A stretch of DNA of 64,000 nt, from contig JAQSWQ010000007.1 of NCBI GenBank assembly GCA_029266525.1, positions 1 through 64,000 on the forward strand, in the 5' to 3' direction. The stretch is from Microvirga sp. (GTDB lineage: Bacteria; Pseudomonadota; Alphaproteobacteria; Rhizobiales; Beijerinckiaceae). A model generated the notes under the pieces. It was not told the origin of the DNA. It was given only the letters and a program-made list of their open reading frames with translations, and ran no database searches. Each line of letters begins with the position of its first letter. Positions within the stretch are counted from its first letter, which is position 1. Shown here in pieces: positions 25,985 through 34,694 of this stretch. The position numbers and the translations under genes are program-made.

Positions 25985-26830
25985 CTAGCTCGCGAAGCGG
26001 CCCTGCGCGGCCATCGAGACCCGGCCATCGCTCAGCGCCTTCGCTTCAACCTTCTCACCCACGGGCGCGGTGGCAAGGCTCAGAGGCCGCCCGACGAAGC
26101 TTGGAGAGAGGCCGCGGAACGCAAAATGCTCGATCCGCCTTCCCCGCCCCTCGCGCGCCGCCGCGCGCAGGAGCAGCGTCGCGATCAGCGGTCCGTGCAC
26201 GACGAGGTCGGGATAACCTTCGACCTTCCGGGCGTATTCCTGGTCGTAATGGATGCGGTGGCCGTTGAAGGTCACCGCCGAATAGCGGAACAGCAGCACG
26301 GGGTCCGGCGTGATCGTCTGCACGATGCGCTCGCAGGCGTCGCCTGTCGCGGCGGGCTCCGGAGGGCTCTCGCCAAGCTTCGGATCCTCGCGATAGACCA
26401 GCGTCTGGCGCTCGGTCACGCAGGGCAGGCCTTCCTGCATGTAGAGGTGGTCGAGCTCGAGGAAGCAGAGCAGGCCGCTGCGGCCCTTCTTGAGCTCAAG
26501 CGACGCGATGGTGGTCTGCCGCGTGACGTTCAGCCCGACGATCAGCGGGGCGTGGAAAGTGAGCGCCCCCGCCGCCCACATCCGGCGCGGCAGCGGCACC
26601 GGCGGCATGAAGCCCTCGCGCTTCGGGTGGCCGTCGCGCCCGAGGCCGCTCGCCCGCACGCCCGGATTGCCGAGACACCAATGGATGCCGAGCGGCGCCT
26701 CGTCGCCGGATTCGTAACGGCGTGGCTCCTCGTCGAGCATCGCGTCGAAGGCTTCCGCGAGCCGAGGTGTGAGGAGGTCCGAGCGCACCTCGGTGCGGCC
26801 GATCCAGCTCTTGAGGTGATCGAGGTCCAT
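25985..26830 (-). CDS. FAS1-like/MaoC-type hydratase (mesaconyl-C4-CoA hydratase-like)
   Basis: 281 residues with two hot-dog halves. The N-terminal half begins WIGRTEVRSDLLTPR. The C-terminal half carries LLFRYSAVTFNGHRIHYDQEYA, the hydratase-2 type motif with Asp/His, and GYPDLVVHGPLIA. Proteins of this type hydrate mesaconyl-C4-CoA or itaconyl-CoA, or related beta-hydroxyacyl-CoA esters. The neighbouring acyl-CoA dehydrogenase and CoA transferase fit such a route. The exact substrate is inference. Confidence 0.75.
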   Translation of the reverse strand: MDLDHLKSWIGRTEVRSDLLTPRLAEAFDAMLDEEPRRYESGDEAPLGIHWCLGNPGVRASGLGRDGHPKREGFMPPVPLPRRMWAAGALTFHAPLIVGLNVTRQTTIASLELKKGRSGLLCFLELDHLYMQEGLPCVTERQTLVYREDPKLGESPPEPAATGDACERIVQTITPDPVLLFRYSAVTFNGHRIHYDQEYARKVEGYPDLVVHGPLIATLLLRAAAREGRGRRIEHFAFRGLSPSFVGRPLSLATAPVGEKVEAKALSDGRVSMAAQGRFAS

Positions 26831-27161
26831 CGTGCTTCTGGGCAGGTGAGGGCAGGCCGGGGTGGAACGAAACCGCCGGCCGTGCTATATGCGGAGTGGA
26901 CGAGGAGGGTCTCCCCTCCCCGCCCTTTAGCAGGCTATCCGAGAGCCACGCGGAGGGTGAGGGTCCAGCTCACCTTCCGCACTCTGCGGATGCTTACCGA
27001 TACGCTGATGCGCGGGATGATCCGCCACATCTTTGTATCCTCCGTGATCGGGCGAGGCTGTCGCCCGCAGGCATCGAGAGCCGATTCTCGACGCGGGGCT
27101 CCTGGTCGAGCCCTGGCTTCCGCCCGATCGCCGCGACAATAGACGCGCTTCGCGGTGCCGC
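26831..27161. other. 331-bp intergenic region, one small ORF seen
   Basis: The gap between two leftward genes. Apart from the 31-codon ORF at 26935-27030 I see only GC-rich imperfect dyads (for example GGAGGGTCTCCCCTCCC near 26904) and no convincing promoter. Confidence 0.4.
26935..27030 (-). CDS. Possible small basic membrane-interacting peptide (31 codons)
   Basis: MWRIIPRISVSVSIRRVRKV... ends in LTLRVALG. The ATG is preceded by GGAGGATACAAAG, a textbook ribosome-binding site. The peptide alternates basic and beta-branched residues and looks amphipathic. It was masked in the ORF track by a longer in-frame ORF. No family recognised. Confidence 0.35.
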   Translation of the reverse strand: MWRIIPRISVSVSIRRVRKVSWTLTLRVALG

Positions 27162-28334
27162 TCAATACGAGCGCGGCAGCCCGAGCACGTGCTCGGCGAG
27201 ATAGGCGAGGATGAGGTTGGTCGAGATCGGCGCCACCTGATAGAGCCGCGTCTCGCGGAACTTGCGCTCGATGTCGTATTCCTCGGCGAAGCCGAAGCCG
27301 CCATGGGTCTGCACGCAGACGTTCGCGGCCTCGAAGGAGGCGTCTGCCGCAAGCATCTTGGCCATGTTGGCCTCAGCGCCGGGGTTCTGGCCGGCCTCGT
27401 AGAGGCGCAGCGCCTCCTGCACCATGAGCTCGGCCGCCCGCATGTTGGCGTATACTCTGGCGATCGGGAACTGGACGCCCTGGTTCTGGCCGATCGGACG
27501 GCCGAACACCACGCGCTCCTTCGCATAGGCGACGGCCTTGTCGATGAACCATTTCGCATCGCCGACGCACTCGGCGGCAATCAGGATGCGCTCGGCGTTC
27601 ATGCCGGAGAGGATGTAGCGGAAGCCCTTGCCCTCCTCGCCGATCAGGTTCTCGGCCGGGACGCGCAGATCGTCGAAGAAGACCTCCGTGGTCGCGTGGT
27701 TCATCATGGTGCGGATCGGGCGGATGGTGAGGCCGTTGCCGCGCGCCTCGCGCATGTCGACGAGGAACACCGAAAGCCCCTCCGTGCGCTTCTTCACCTG
27801 ATCGAGCGGCGTGGTGCGGGCGAGGAGCAGCATCAGGTCCGAATGCTCGGCCCGCGAGGTCCAGATCTTCTGGCCCTTGACCAAATAGGCGTCATTGCCT
27901 TCCCGGCGCGCGGTCGTCTTGAGCGCCGTCGTGTCGGTGCCGGAGGTCGGCTCAGTGACGCCGAAGGCCTGGAGGCGCAGGCGCCCGGCGGCGATCTCGA
28001 GCAGATACCGCTCCTTCTGCTCCGGCGAACCGTGCCGCAGCACCGTGCCCATGGTGTACATCTGGGCATGGCAGGCGGCGCCGTTGCAGCCGGCGCGCTG
28101 GATCTCCTCCAGGATCGCGGCCGCGCCCGAGAGCGGCAGGCCGGCGCCGCCGTACTCTTCGGGAATCAGGACGGAGAGGAAGCCGGACTGGGTGAGCGCG
28201 TCGACGAACTCGCTCGGATAGCGCCCCTCGCGATCGAGGCCCCGCCAATACTCGCCCGGGAAGCGCTCGCACAGGCGGGCCACGGCTTCGCGGATCTCGG
28301 GATAGGCGGCAGCTCGCTCAGCTCCCTCGGGCAC
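27162..28334 (-). CDS. Acyl-CoA dehydrogenase
   Basis: FAD-dependent alpha,beta-dehydrogenation of an acyl-CoA. 390 residues from the GTG at 28334, with GGAGG upstream. FGVTEPTSGTDTTALKTTA binds FAD and substrate, IWTSRAEHSDLMLLLART follows, and RVVFGRPIGQNQGVQFPIAR and QTHGGFGFAEEYDIERKFRE are in the C-terminal helical domain. No Glu is obvious at the usual catalytic position without an alignment. It is 25 bases after the TRAP permease stop, so probably co-transcribed with it; the imported acid may be its substrate after CoA activation. Confidence 0.88.
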   Translation of the reverse strand: MPEGAERAAAYPEIREAVARLCERFPGEYWRGLDREGRYPSEFVDALTQSGFLSVLIPEEYGGAGLPLSGAAAILEEIQRAGCNGAACHAQMYTMGTVLRHGSPEQKERYLLEIAAGRLRLQAFGVTEPTSGTDTTALKTTARREGNDAYLVKGQKIWTSRAEHSDLMLLLARTTPLDQVKKRTEGLSVFLVDMREARGNGLTIRPIRTMMNHATTEVFFDDLRVPAENLIGEEGKGFRYILSGMNAERILIAAECVGDAKWFIDKAVAYAKERVVFGRPIGQNQGVQFPIARVYANMRAAELMVQEALRLYEAGQNPGAEANMAKMLAADASFEAANVCVQTHGGFGFAEEYDIERKFRETRLYQVAPISTNLILAYLAEHVLGLPRSY

Positions 28335-28359
28335 GATCGACCTCCGCCGGACCTGCGGG

Positions 28360-30291
28360 TCAGGCCGGCTCGGCGCCGCGGCGCAGGAAGCGCGCATAGG
28401 CCCAGACGGCAGCGCAGAGCGCAAGCCCGATGAGATCGGTGATCGTGCCCGGCGCGATCAAGCACACAGCGGCGACAAGGGCGATCGCCCGCAGCGGCCA
28501 GTTCAGCCGCCCGCCGAGCCAGCCTTCGGTCGCGCAGGCGAGAAGCACCACGCCGATCGAAGCCGAGACCAGCGCCTGCAGCACCGGCCAGAGCTGACCC
28601 TGGCCGAGAAGGAGCGGGCTGTAGAAGAACATGAATGGCACGATGAAGGTCGCAAGTCCCATCTTCACCGAGATGAACGACGTCTTCCAGGGATCCGCCC
28701 TGGCGATCGCCGCCGCGGCAAAGGAGGCGAGCGCGACAGGCGGCGTGATCGAGGAGATGACCGCGTAGTAGAAGATGAACATGTGCGCGACGAGCGGCGG
28801 CACGCCGATGCGCTGCAGACCGGGCGCGACGACGGCCGCGGCGATGGCATAGGCCGCCGTCGTCGGCATGCCCATGCCGAGGACGAGCGCGATCACCATG
28901 GCGAAGATCATGGCGTAGAGCTTGTGCTCGCCAGCGAGCGCCAGCATGAGCTGGGCGAAACGCCCACCGATGCCGGTAAGCGCGATCACGCCGACGATGA
29001 TGCCGGCGCAGGCGCAGACCGCGACCAGTTGCAGGCAATCGCGGGCCGCTTGCGTGAGCCCCTCCATCGCCCGGCGCGGCCCGATCGCGGTGTCGCGCGA
29101 GAGCCAGCTCACCACGATCGCGGCGACGATGCCGAGCGTGCCGGCGCGAAAGGCCGAGAACCCCTGCATCAGCGTCCATACCATCACGACGATCGGGGCG
29201 AACAGATAGGCCTTGCGCAGCAGCGCCCCGAGCGGCGGCAGCTCGCTGCGCGGCAGGCCCCTCAGGCCGTGGATGCGCGCATGCAGCTCCACATGCATGA
29301 AGCAGGCGATGTAGAACAGGATGCACGGGATGATGGCCGCAAACGCGATCTCGCCGTAGGAGATGCCGGTGATCTCGGCCATCAGGAAGGCGCCGGCGCC
29401 GAGCACCGGCGGCGTGATCTGCCCGCCGGTCGAGGAGGTCGCCTCGACCGCCGCCGCGGTCGGCCGGTCGTAGCCGACCCGGCGCATCATCGGGATCGAG
29501 ATCGCGCCCGACGCGACGACGTTCGCGACGGAGGATCCGCTGATCGCGCCGAAGAGCACGCCGGACGCGACGGTCGCCTTGGCCGGCCCGCCGCGGGTCC
29601 AGCCGAACAGGCTGAAGGCCAGGTCGTTGAAATAGTCCCCGACCTTCGAGACCTGCAGGAAGGCGCCGAAGGCGACGAAAAGCACGATGAAATTCGACGA
29701 GGCTTCGGTCGTCGTGCCGAAGATGCCGAGGTCCGAGTAGATGTAGGGGAAGAAGCGCTGCCACTCGTAGCCGCGATGATAGAGCACTCCCGGCAGCCAC
29801 GGCCCGACGAACACGTAGAGGATGAACACGCCAGCGATGATCGGGAGCGCGACCCCGGAGGTGCGGCGCGCGAACTCGAGCACGATCAGCGTGCCGACGA
29901 GCCCGGCCACGATGTCGGCTGGGTCGGGGATCGCGCCCGCCCGGAAGAGCAGCCCCTCCAGCTCGACATAGATGTAGGCGCAGCAGGCGAGGGACGATGC
30001 GATTAGGACCCAGTCGTACCAGGGCACCCGGTCGGCCCGAGCCGCGGCGAAGGGCCGGTAAAGGGCGAAGCCGAGCACCGCCGCCCACGCCACATGCGTC
30101 GCCCGGAAGAGCAGCGCCTCCTGCGGATAGAGGTTCAGGACGATGAGATGATAAACCGTGAAGCCCGCTGCGAGCGCGTAGAAGAGGAGATGTTGAGCGC
30201 TCGGGAGGGTGCGCTTCAGCCCGGCGAACTCCTCCTCGGGCACGACGACCGGCTGGTCCAGCTCCGCTTGGGGCTTCGCCGCGACGCTCAT
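28360..30291 (-). CDS. TRAP transporter fused permease (4TM/12TM, TAXI type)
   Basis: Inner-membrane fused small and large TRAP subunits, 643 residues from the ATG at 30291 (MSVAAKPQAEL). Many hydrophobic segments are present. GSSVANVVASGAISIPMMRRVGYDRPTAAAVEATSSTGGQITPPVLGAGAFLMAE is the DctM-type signature, repeated in weaker form at GMGMPTTAAYAIAAAVVAP and SSITPPVALASFAAA. It uses the ion gradient to import the ligand delivered by the TAXI protein next to it. Typical substrates are dicarboxylates, glutamate or other organic acids. Confidence 0.93.
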   Translation of the reverse strand: MSVAAKPQAELDQPVVVPEEEFAGLKRTLPSAQHLLFYALAAGFTVYHLIVLNLYPQEALLFRATHVAWAAVLGFALYRPFAAARADRVPWYDWVLIASSLACCAYIYVELEGLLFRAGAIPDPADIVAGLVGTLIVLEFARRTSGVALPIIAGVFILYVFVGPWLPGVLYHRGYEWQRFFPYIYSDLGIFGTTTEASSNFIVLFVAFGAFLQVSKVGDYFNDLAFSLFGWTRGGPAKATVASGVLFGAISGSSVANVVASGAISIPMMRRVGYDRPTAAAVEATSSTGGQITPPVLGAGAFLMAEITGISYGEIAFAAIIPCILFYIACFMHVELHARIHGLRGLPRSELPPLGALLRKAYLFAPIVVMVWTLMQGFSAFRAGTLGIVAAIVVSWLSRDTAIGPRRAMEGLTQAARDCLQLVAVCACAGIIVGVIALTGIGGRFAQLMLALAGEHKLYAMIFAMVIALVLGMGMPTTAAYAIAAAVVAPGLQRIGVPPLVAHMFIFYYAVISSITPPVALASFAAAAIARADPWKTSFISVKMGLATFIVPFMFFYSPLLLGQGQLWPVLQALVSASIGVVLLACATEGWLGGRLNWPLRAIALVAAVCLIAPGTITDLIGLALCAAVWAYARFLRRGAEPA

Positions 30292-30309
30292 CGGGCAGCG
30301 CCAGCCGTC

Positions 30310-30357
30310 GCGCAGGCGCGTGGATCCCGGATCGGCCTGGCGGCCGTCCGGGATGAC
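30310..30357. repeat. Half copy of family A palindromic element
   Basis: GCGCGTGGATCCCGGATCGG... GGCCGTCCGGGATGAC corresponds to one half of the 92-bp elements at 6803 and 44690. It lies between the TAXI binding protein and the TRAP permease genes. Confidence 0.7.
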
Positions 30358-30382
30358 CAACGTGCTGTCATGAATCGGACGC

Positions 30383-31369
30383 TCAGCCGACGAGGTTCGC
30401 CGGGATGTTCTGCCCGCGCTCCTTGTAGTAGCGCGCCGCGCCGGGGTGGAAGCTCAGGAAGGCGTTCTTCGAGACCGCCTCCGGCACCGTTTCCTTCGCC
30501 GCGGCGTGCCCGCGCACCATCGCGTCGTGGTTCTCGTGGACGGCCTTGACGATCGCGTAGGCCAAGCTGTCCGGCAGCTCCTTGTGGGCGATCGCGAAGT
30601 TGAACACCCCGACCGTTGCCTGAGCCGCGGGCATGCTCTTGTAGGTGCCGGCCGGGATCTCGGCCGGCGAAAGCTCCGGCATCGCCTGCTGGAGCTTGGC
30701 GATCTGCTCCGGCGTGAAGGAGAAGAAGGTCACCTCGTTCGTCGCCTCGAGCTCGGAATAGGAGGCGATCGGCAGCCCCGCGGCGAAGGCGAAGCAGTCG
30801 ATGAGCCCGTCGGCGAGCTGCGAGGCCATGTCCGAGCCCTGCCCGTTGCGGATGGTGACGTTCTGGATCCCGAGCGTCTGGAACATGATCGGGTAATAGG
30901 TGCCGGGCGTGCCTGCGCGCGGGCCGACGCCGACGCGCTTGCCGGCGAGCTGCGCCACCGAGTTGATGCCGGAGCGCTTCATCACGACGAAGTGGAACGG
31001 CGTGTCGTACATCGGAAACAGCGCGCGGATGTCGCGCATCTTCTGGCCCTTGGTCCAGTCGCCCTGCCCGTTCCAGGCCTGGAGCGCGATGCCCATGGTG
31101 GTCATGCCGAGATCGATGTTCTTGCCTTGCACGAGGATGACGTTCTGGTTCGGGCCCTGGGTCTGCTGGGTGTTGATCGGGACGCCGATCTTCTCGCCGA
31201 CGAGCGTCGCCCAGGCTTGGCCGTAGACGAAATAGGTCCCGCCGACCGAGGCGGTGCCGAGGGTCAGGGTTTTCGGCCAGCTCGGGTCGGGCGTCTGGGC
31301 GCGGACGAGGCCGGGCGCGGCGACGAGGGCCGCGGCGCTCGACAGGAAAAGGCGTCGCGTGACGGTCAT
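30383..31369 (-). CDS. TAXI-family TRAP solute-binding protein
   Basis: Periplasmic receptor for the TRAP permease next to it, 328 residues from the ATG at 31369, with GGAGGAAT upstream. The N terminus MTVTRRLFLSSAAALVAAPGLVRAQ has a twin-arginine motif, so Tat export is likely. LTLGTASVGGTYFVYGQAWATLV, RVGVGPRAGTPGTYYPIMF and ASQLADGLIDCFAFAAGLPIAS are TAXI features. Divergent from the azlCD genes. Confidence 0.92.
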   Translation of the reverse strand: MTVTRRLFLSSAAALVAAPGLVRAQTPDPSWPKTLTLGTASVGGTYFVYGQAWATLVGEKIGVPINTQQTQGPNQNVILVQGKNIDLGMTTMGIALQAWNGQGDWTKGQKMRDIRALFPMYDTPFHFVVMKRSGINSVAQLAGKRVGVGPRAGTPGTYYPIMFQTLGIQNVTIRNGQGSDMASQLADGLIDCFAFAAGLPIASYSELEATNEVTFFSFTPEQIAKLQQAMPELSPAEIPAGTYKSMPAAQATVGVFNFAIAHKELPDSLAYAIVKAVHENHDAMVRGHAAAKETVPEAVSKNAFLSFHPGAARYYKERGQNIPANLVG

Positions 31370-31572
31370 CGGGCATTCCTCCGGGCTATCGGCGGCTTCG
31401 CGGCCGCCTATCTTGGTGGATGCGGGGATAATGGACGCGCGCCTTCGCCAAAGCCAAGCCGATTCTTTGCGAACAGGTTCAACAGAAGGCGGCATCTCTC
31501 ATGCGCAGATGCCGCTACAGCCCGGGCGCCGGGTGAGCTATCGATCATCCGGCATCCTGACGGACGGTCTCA

Positions 31573-32295
31573 TTGCCCGCGACGCCCCGCACCAGCGGCC
31601 AGCTCTTCCTTCGCGGCGCGCTCGACGCGCTCGCGCTCCCGGCCTGGGTGGTCGGGATGTCGCTCTTCGCGGTCGGGAGCCTCGCCGGCGAGACCGGCTT
31701 CCCGGCCGGCGCCGCGGTGCTCTCGACTCTGCTCATCTGGGCGGGTCCCGCCCAGGTGATCTTCTTCGCCGGCATCGCCGCCGGCACCGCCCTGCCGGCG
31801 ATCGCGCTCGCGGTCGGGCTCTCCTCGATCCGCCTCTTGCCGATGACGATGTCCGTCCTGCCCATGCTGCGCGAGCAGGCAAAGGACGCGCCGAGGCAGA
31901 TCCTCGTCGCGCATTACGTCACCGTGACGGTCTGGGTCGAGGCGCTGCGACGCCTCCCCGCGATGCCGCCGGACGCCCGCCTGCCCTACTATCTCGGCTT
32001 CGCAAACACCTGCCTCGGCCTTTGCGCGGTCACGACCTTCATCGGCTACAGCCTGGTCGGAGCGCTGCCGCTGCCGCTCGCCGCAGGCCTGCTCTTCCTG
32101 ACCCCGACCTTCTTCACGCTGTCGCTCGCGGCCGGCGCGCGCGGCACGTCGGACTGGTTCGCCATTGGCGCGGGCTTCGTTCTCGCGCCGCTGTCGACGG
32201 CGCTCGTCGGCAAGGACATCGACCTCCTCGTCACCGGCCTCGTCGGCGGCACCGCCGCCTACCTGTTCGGCAGGCCGCGACGGGGCGCCGCGTGA
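31573..32295 (+). CDS. azlC: AzlC family branched-chain amino acid exporter subunit
   Basis: 240 residues from a TTG start; an in-frame stop 15 bases upstream leaves no better start. The first membrane segments contain LPAWVVGMSLFAVGSLAGETGF and LLIWAGPAQVIFFAGIAAG, with SIRLLPMTMSVLPML next, which are the AzlC hallmarks. With AzlD it forms a branched-chain amino acid efflux pair (LIV-E family). The next gene overlaps as GTGA. Confidence 0.88.
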   Translation: MPATPRTSGQLFLRGALDALALPAWVVGMSLFAVGSLAGETGFPAGAAVLSTLLIWAGPAQVIFFAGIAAGTALPAIALAVGLSSIRLLPMTMSVLPMLREQAKDAPRQILVAHYVTVTVWVEALRRLPAMPPDARLPYYLGFANTCLGLCAVTTFIGYSLVGALPLPLAAGLLFLTPTFFTLSLAAGARGTSDWFAIGAGFVLAPLSTALVGKDIDLLVTGLVGGTAAYLFGRPRRGAA

Positions 32296-32654
32296 GCTCC
32301 GAGGCGCTGCAGAGCGGCCTTTGGCCCTATCTCTTGGTGATCGCCTTCGGCTTCTTGCCGAGCGAGGTCTGGCGGGTGCTGGCGGTTTTCCTGGCGCGCG
32401 GCTTCGACGAGCGTTCGGAGATCCTGGTCTGGGTGCGCGCGGTCGCGACGACCCTCGTCGCGGGCGTCGTCGCGAAGATCCTCTTCGCGCCGGCAGGCGC
32501 GCTCGCGGCTGTGCCGCTCGGCTGGCGGCTCGGCGCCCTGGCGCTCGGCATCGCCGCCTTCTTCCTCGCCCGCCGTTCGGTCATGGCCGGCGTCGTCGCG
32601 GGCGAAGCGGCGCTCGTCGCCGCCACCTGGTGGATCGCGGGCGCGCTGCCGTAA
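32292..32654 (+). CDS. azlD: AzlD family membrane protein
   Basis: 120 residues with four hydrophobic segments, starting at a GTG that overlaps azlC as GTGA. LWPYLLVIAFGFLPSEVWRVLAVFLARG and VWVRAVATTLVAGVVAKILFAP resemble AzlD (DUF/branched-chain transport) proteins. The size and the location directly after azlC support the call. Convergent with the feruloyl-CoA synthase gene, with only three bases between stops and no visible terminator. Confidence 0.8.
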   Translation: MSSEALQSGLWPYLLVIAFGFLPSEVWRVLAVFLARGFDERSEILVWVRAVATTLVAGVVAKILFAPAGALAAVPLGWRLGALALGIAAFFLARRSVMAGVVAGEAALVAATWWIAGALP

Positions 32655-32657
32655 CGG

Positions 32658-34535
32658 TCAACCGGTGGGTCGTGGAATCACGATCACCTCGGCATGGGCG
32701 GGCTCCGCGTAGAGTCGCTCGACCAGCCCGGCCCGGCGCTGCAGGACGGCGCGCTGGTTGATGTAGCCCTTGTCGGTGATCTCGTTGGCGTCGATCGAGG
32801 CCGGCTCGTGCATGAGGATGACGCGCGCGATCTCCATTGAGGAGCCGCCGCTCGCGGCGTTGTGGCGGGCAAGCCCGCGTATGATCGCCTCGCGCACCGC
32901 TCGATGCGCCAGGACCTCCGCCGGCGGGCAGTCGCCGGCAAGATCGAGGCATAACCCACGGCAGGCGGCGAGATTGGCGAAAGCGAGGAGCCCGGCCTCG
33001 TCGCGATCGTGGCCGGTCACCACCGCGTCCTCGATCAGCGGCGAGACCGCAGCGAGGGCCGCAACTCTCAAAGGTCCGACGTTGACCCAGGTTCCGCTCG
33101 ACAGCTTGAAGTTCTCGGCGACGCGCCCGTCGAATACGATGCCTTTCGCGGGGTCGCGCGGGTCCTCGAAGCGGGCCGCGTCGCCGGTGCGGAGCCACCC
33201 CTCCTCGAACGCCTTTTGGGTGAGGTCCGGCCGCTTCCAGTAGCCCGGCGTGACATTCGGCCCGCGCACCAGCATTTCGAGGCGGTCGCCGGAGGGCTTG
33301 AGCTTGATCTCGACGCCGGGCCCCGGGATGCCGATGCTCCCCGCCCGGGCAATCGGGAAATGCACCATCGTTGCCATCGGCGCCGTCTCGGTCATGCCCC
33401 AGGACGAAACCATCGGCACCTTCGCCCCCCGTGCCTTGACCGAGCAGGCCTCGAGCCGCTCCCACAGGCTCTGCGGCAGCCCGGCACCGGCGTAGAAGAT
33501 GAGCTTCAGCCGGCTGAAGAACTTCTCGTTCAGCGCCGGGGCGGCCTCGAGGCGGTCGAGCAGCATGCCGTAGCCGCGCGGCACGTTGAAATAGATCGTC
33601 GGCGCGATCTCCGAGAGGTTGGCGACCGTGCGGTCGAGCAGCGCCGGTACCGGCTTGCCCTCGTCGATATGGAGCGAGCCGCCATTGCGCAGCATCATAT
33701 TGAAGTTGTGGTTGCCGCCGAAGGTGTGGTTCCAGGGCAGCCAGTCGACGATCACCGGCGGCTCGTCTTCGACGAAGGGCCAGACCTGGGCGATCGCCTC
33801 CTGGTTCGAGCAGAGCATGCGCTGCGTGTTGATCACGCCCTTGGGCAGGTCGGTCGAGCCGGAGGTGAAGAGTATCTTGGCGACGGTGTCCGGCCCGACC
33901 GTCGCATTCGCCCGCTCCACGGCGTCGGTCGCGGCGGTCGCGAGGAGATCGGCGAAAGCCGTCATGCCTTCGCGCGGACGGCTCGACACGATCTCGGCGC
34001 CGCGCCAGTCGACAGCCGCGAGCGCATCGCCGTAGCGGGCAGGATCGTCGATATAGACGAGCTGCGGCTCGATCAACTCAAGGATGTGGCGCAGCTTCGC
34101 GAAATCCTTGCTGAGACGCGCATAAGCCGTCGAGACCGGCGTCACCGGAATGCCGATATGCATGCCGGCGAGCGCCACAAGCCCGTGGTCGATGCCGTTC
34201 TCGGAGAGCAGCAGCACCGGCCGCTCGGCCGAGAGCTTCCGCTCGAGGAGCGCCTGCGCAAGGGCGCGGACCTGCGCATGGGCGTCCGCAAAGGTGAGCC
34301 TGCGCCAGCCCTGCCCCGGGGTCGCGCCGGCGCGCTCGGCGAGGAACACGCGATCGGGCGCTTCCTTGGCCCATCGTTCGAGCCACACCGACAGGCAGCG
34401 CGGCGGCTCGTTCAGCGGCACCGGCGAGCGCAGGATCACGCCGCCGTCGGCGAGACGCTCGACCTCGACGAGCGGCGACGCGAAGAGCCTGCTTTTCAGC
34501 GGTGCCTCCGCTCGTTTGAGCTCGATCGGCGGCAT
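32658..34535 (-). CDS. Feruloyl-CoA synthase
   Basis: ATP-dependent CoA ligase of hydroxycinnamates such as ferulate, p-coumarate or caffeate; 625 residues, the length of the alphaproteobacterial feruloyl-CoA synthase subgroup of the ANL superfamily. The phosphate loop is ILFTSGSTDLPKGVINTQRM. DWLPWNHTFGGNHNFNMML, YAGAGLPQSLWERLE and SSWGMTETAP are characteristic of this subgroup, and LRTGDAARFED precedes the C-terminal hinge. It lies downstream of crotonase and thioesterase genes, separated by a palindromic element. Confidence 0.88.
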   Translation of the reverse strand: MPPIELKRAEAPLKSRLFASPLVEVERLADGGVILRSPVPLNEPPRCLSVWLERWAKEAPDRVFLAERAGATPGQGWRRLTFADAHAQVRALAQALLERKLSAERPVLLLSENGIDHGLVALAGMHIGIPVTPVSTAYARLSKDFAKLRHILELIEPQLVYIDDPARYGDALAAVDWRGAEIVSSRPREGMTAFADLLATAATDAVERANATVGPDTVAKILFTSGSTDLPKGVINTQRMLCSNQEAIAQVWPFVEDEPPVIVDWLPWNHTFGGNHNFNMMLRNGGSLHIDEGKPVPALLDRTVANLSEIAPTIYFNVPRGYGMLLDRLEAAPALNEKFFSRLKLIFYAGAGLPQSLWERLEACSVKARGAKVPMVSSWGMTETAPMATMVHFPIARAGSIGIPGPGVEIKLKPSGDRLEMLVRGPNVTPGYWKRPDLTQKAFEEGWLRTGDAARFEDPRDPAKGIVFDGRVAENFKLSSGTWVNVGPLRVAALAAVSPLIEDAVVTGHDRDEAGLLAFANLAACRGLCLDLAGDCPPAEVLAHRAVREAIIRGLARHNAASGGSSMEIARVILMHEPASIDANEITDKGYINQRAVLQRRAGLVERLYAEPAHAEVIVIPRPTG

Positions 34536-34560
34536 TCTTTTCCTCCCATAACGCGACCCA

Positions 34561-34691
34561 CCTCTCCCGGAGGGAGAGGTCGAGCGACGCCGATAGGCGG
34601 CGTCCGGGTGAGGGGAGCGCCCTATCCCGGATAAGCCGTAACCCCTCGCCCGGACGGCTGCCGCCGTCTCGACCTCTCCCTCCGGGAGAGG
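34561..34691. repeat. 131-bp extragenic inverted repeat with 24-bp arms
   Basis: The outer arms CCTCTCCCGGAGGGAGAGG-TCGAG and CTCGA-CCTCTCCCTCCGGGAGAGG are exact reverse complements, and the interior holds a second imperfect dyad (GGCGTCCGGGTGAGGGG with CCCCTCGCCCGGACGG). It separates the crotonase and feruloyl-CoA synthase genes and could form a long hairpin in their transcript. Confidence 0.85.
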
Positions 34692-34694
34692 TTG

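Noticed and set aside
28166-30088. 640-codon minus-strand ORF over the TRAP permease
   Set aside because: Another frame of the same strand; the permease frame has the membrane segments and TRAP motifs.
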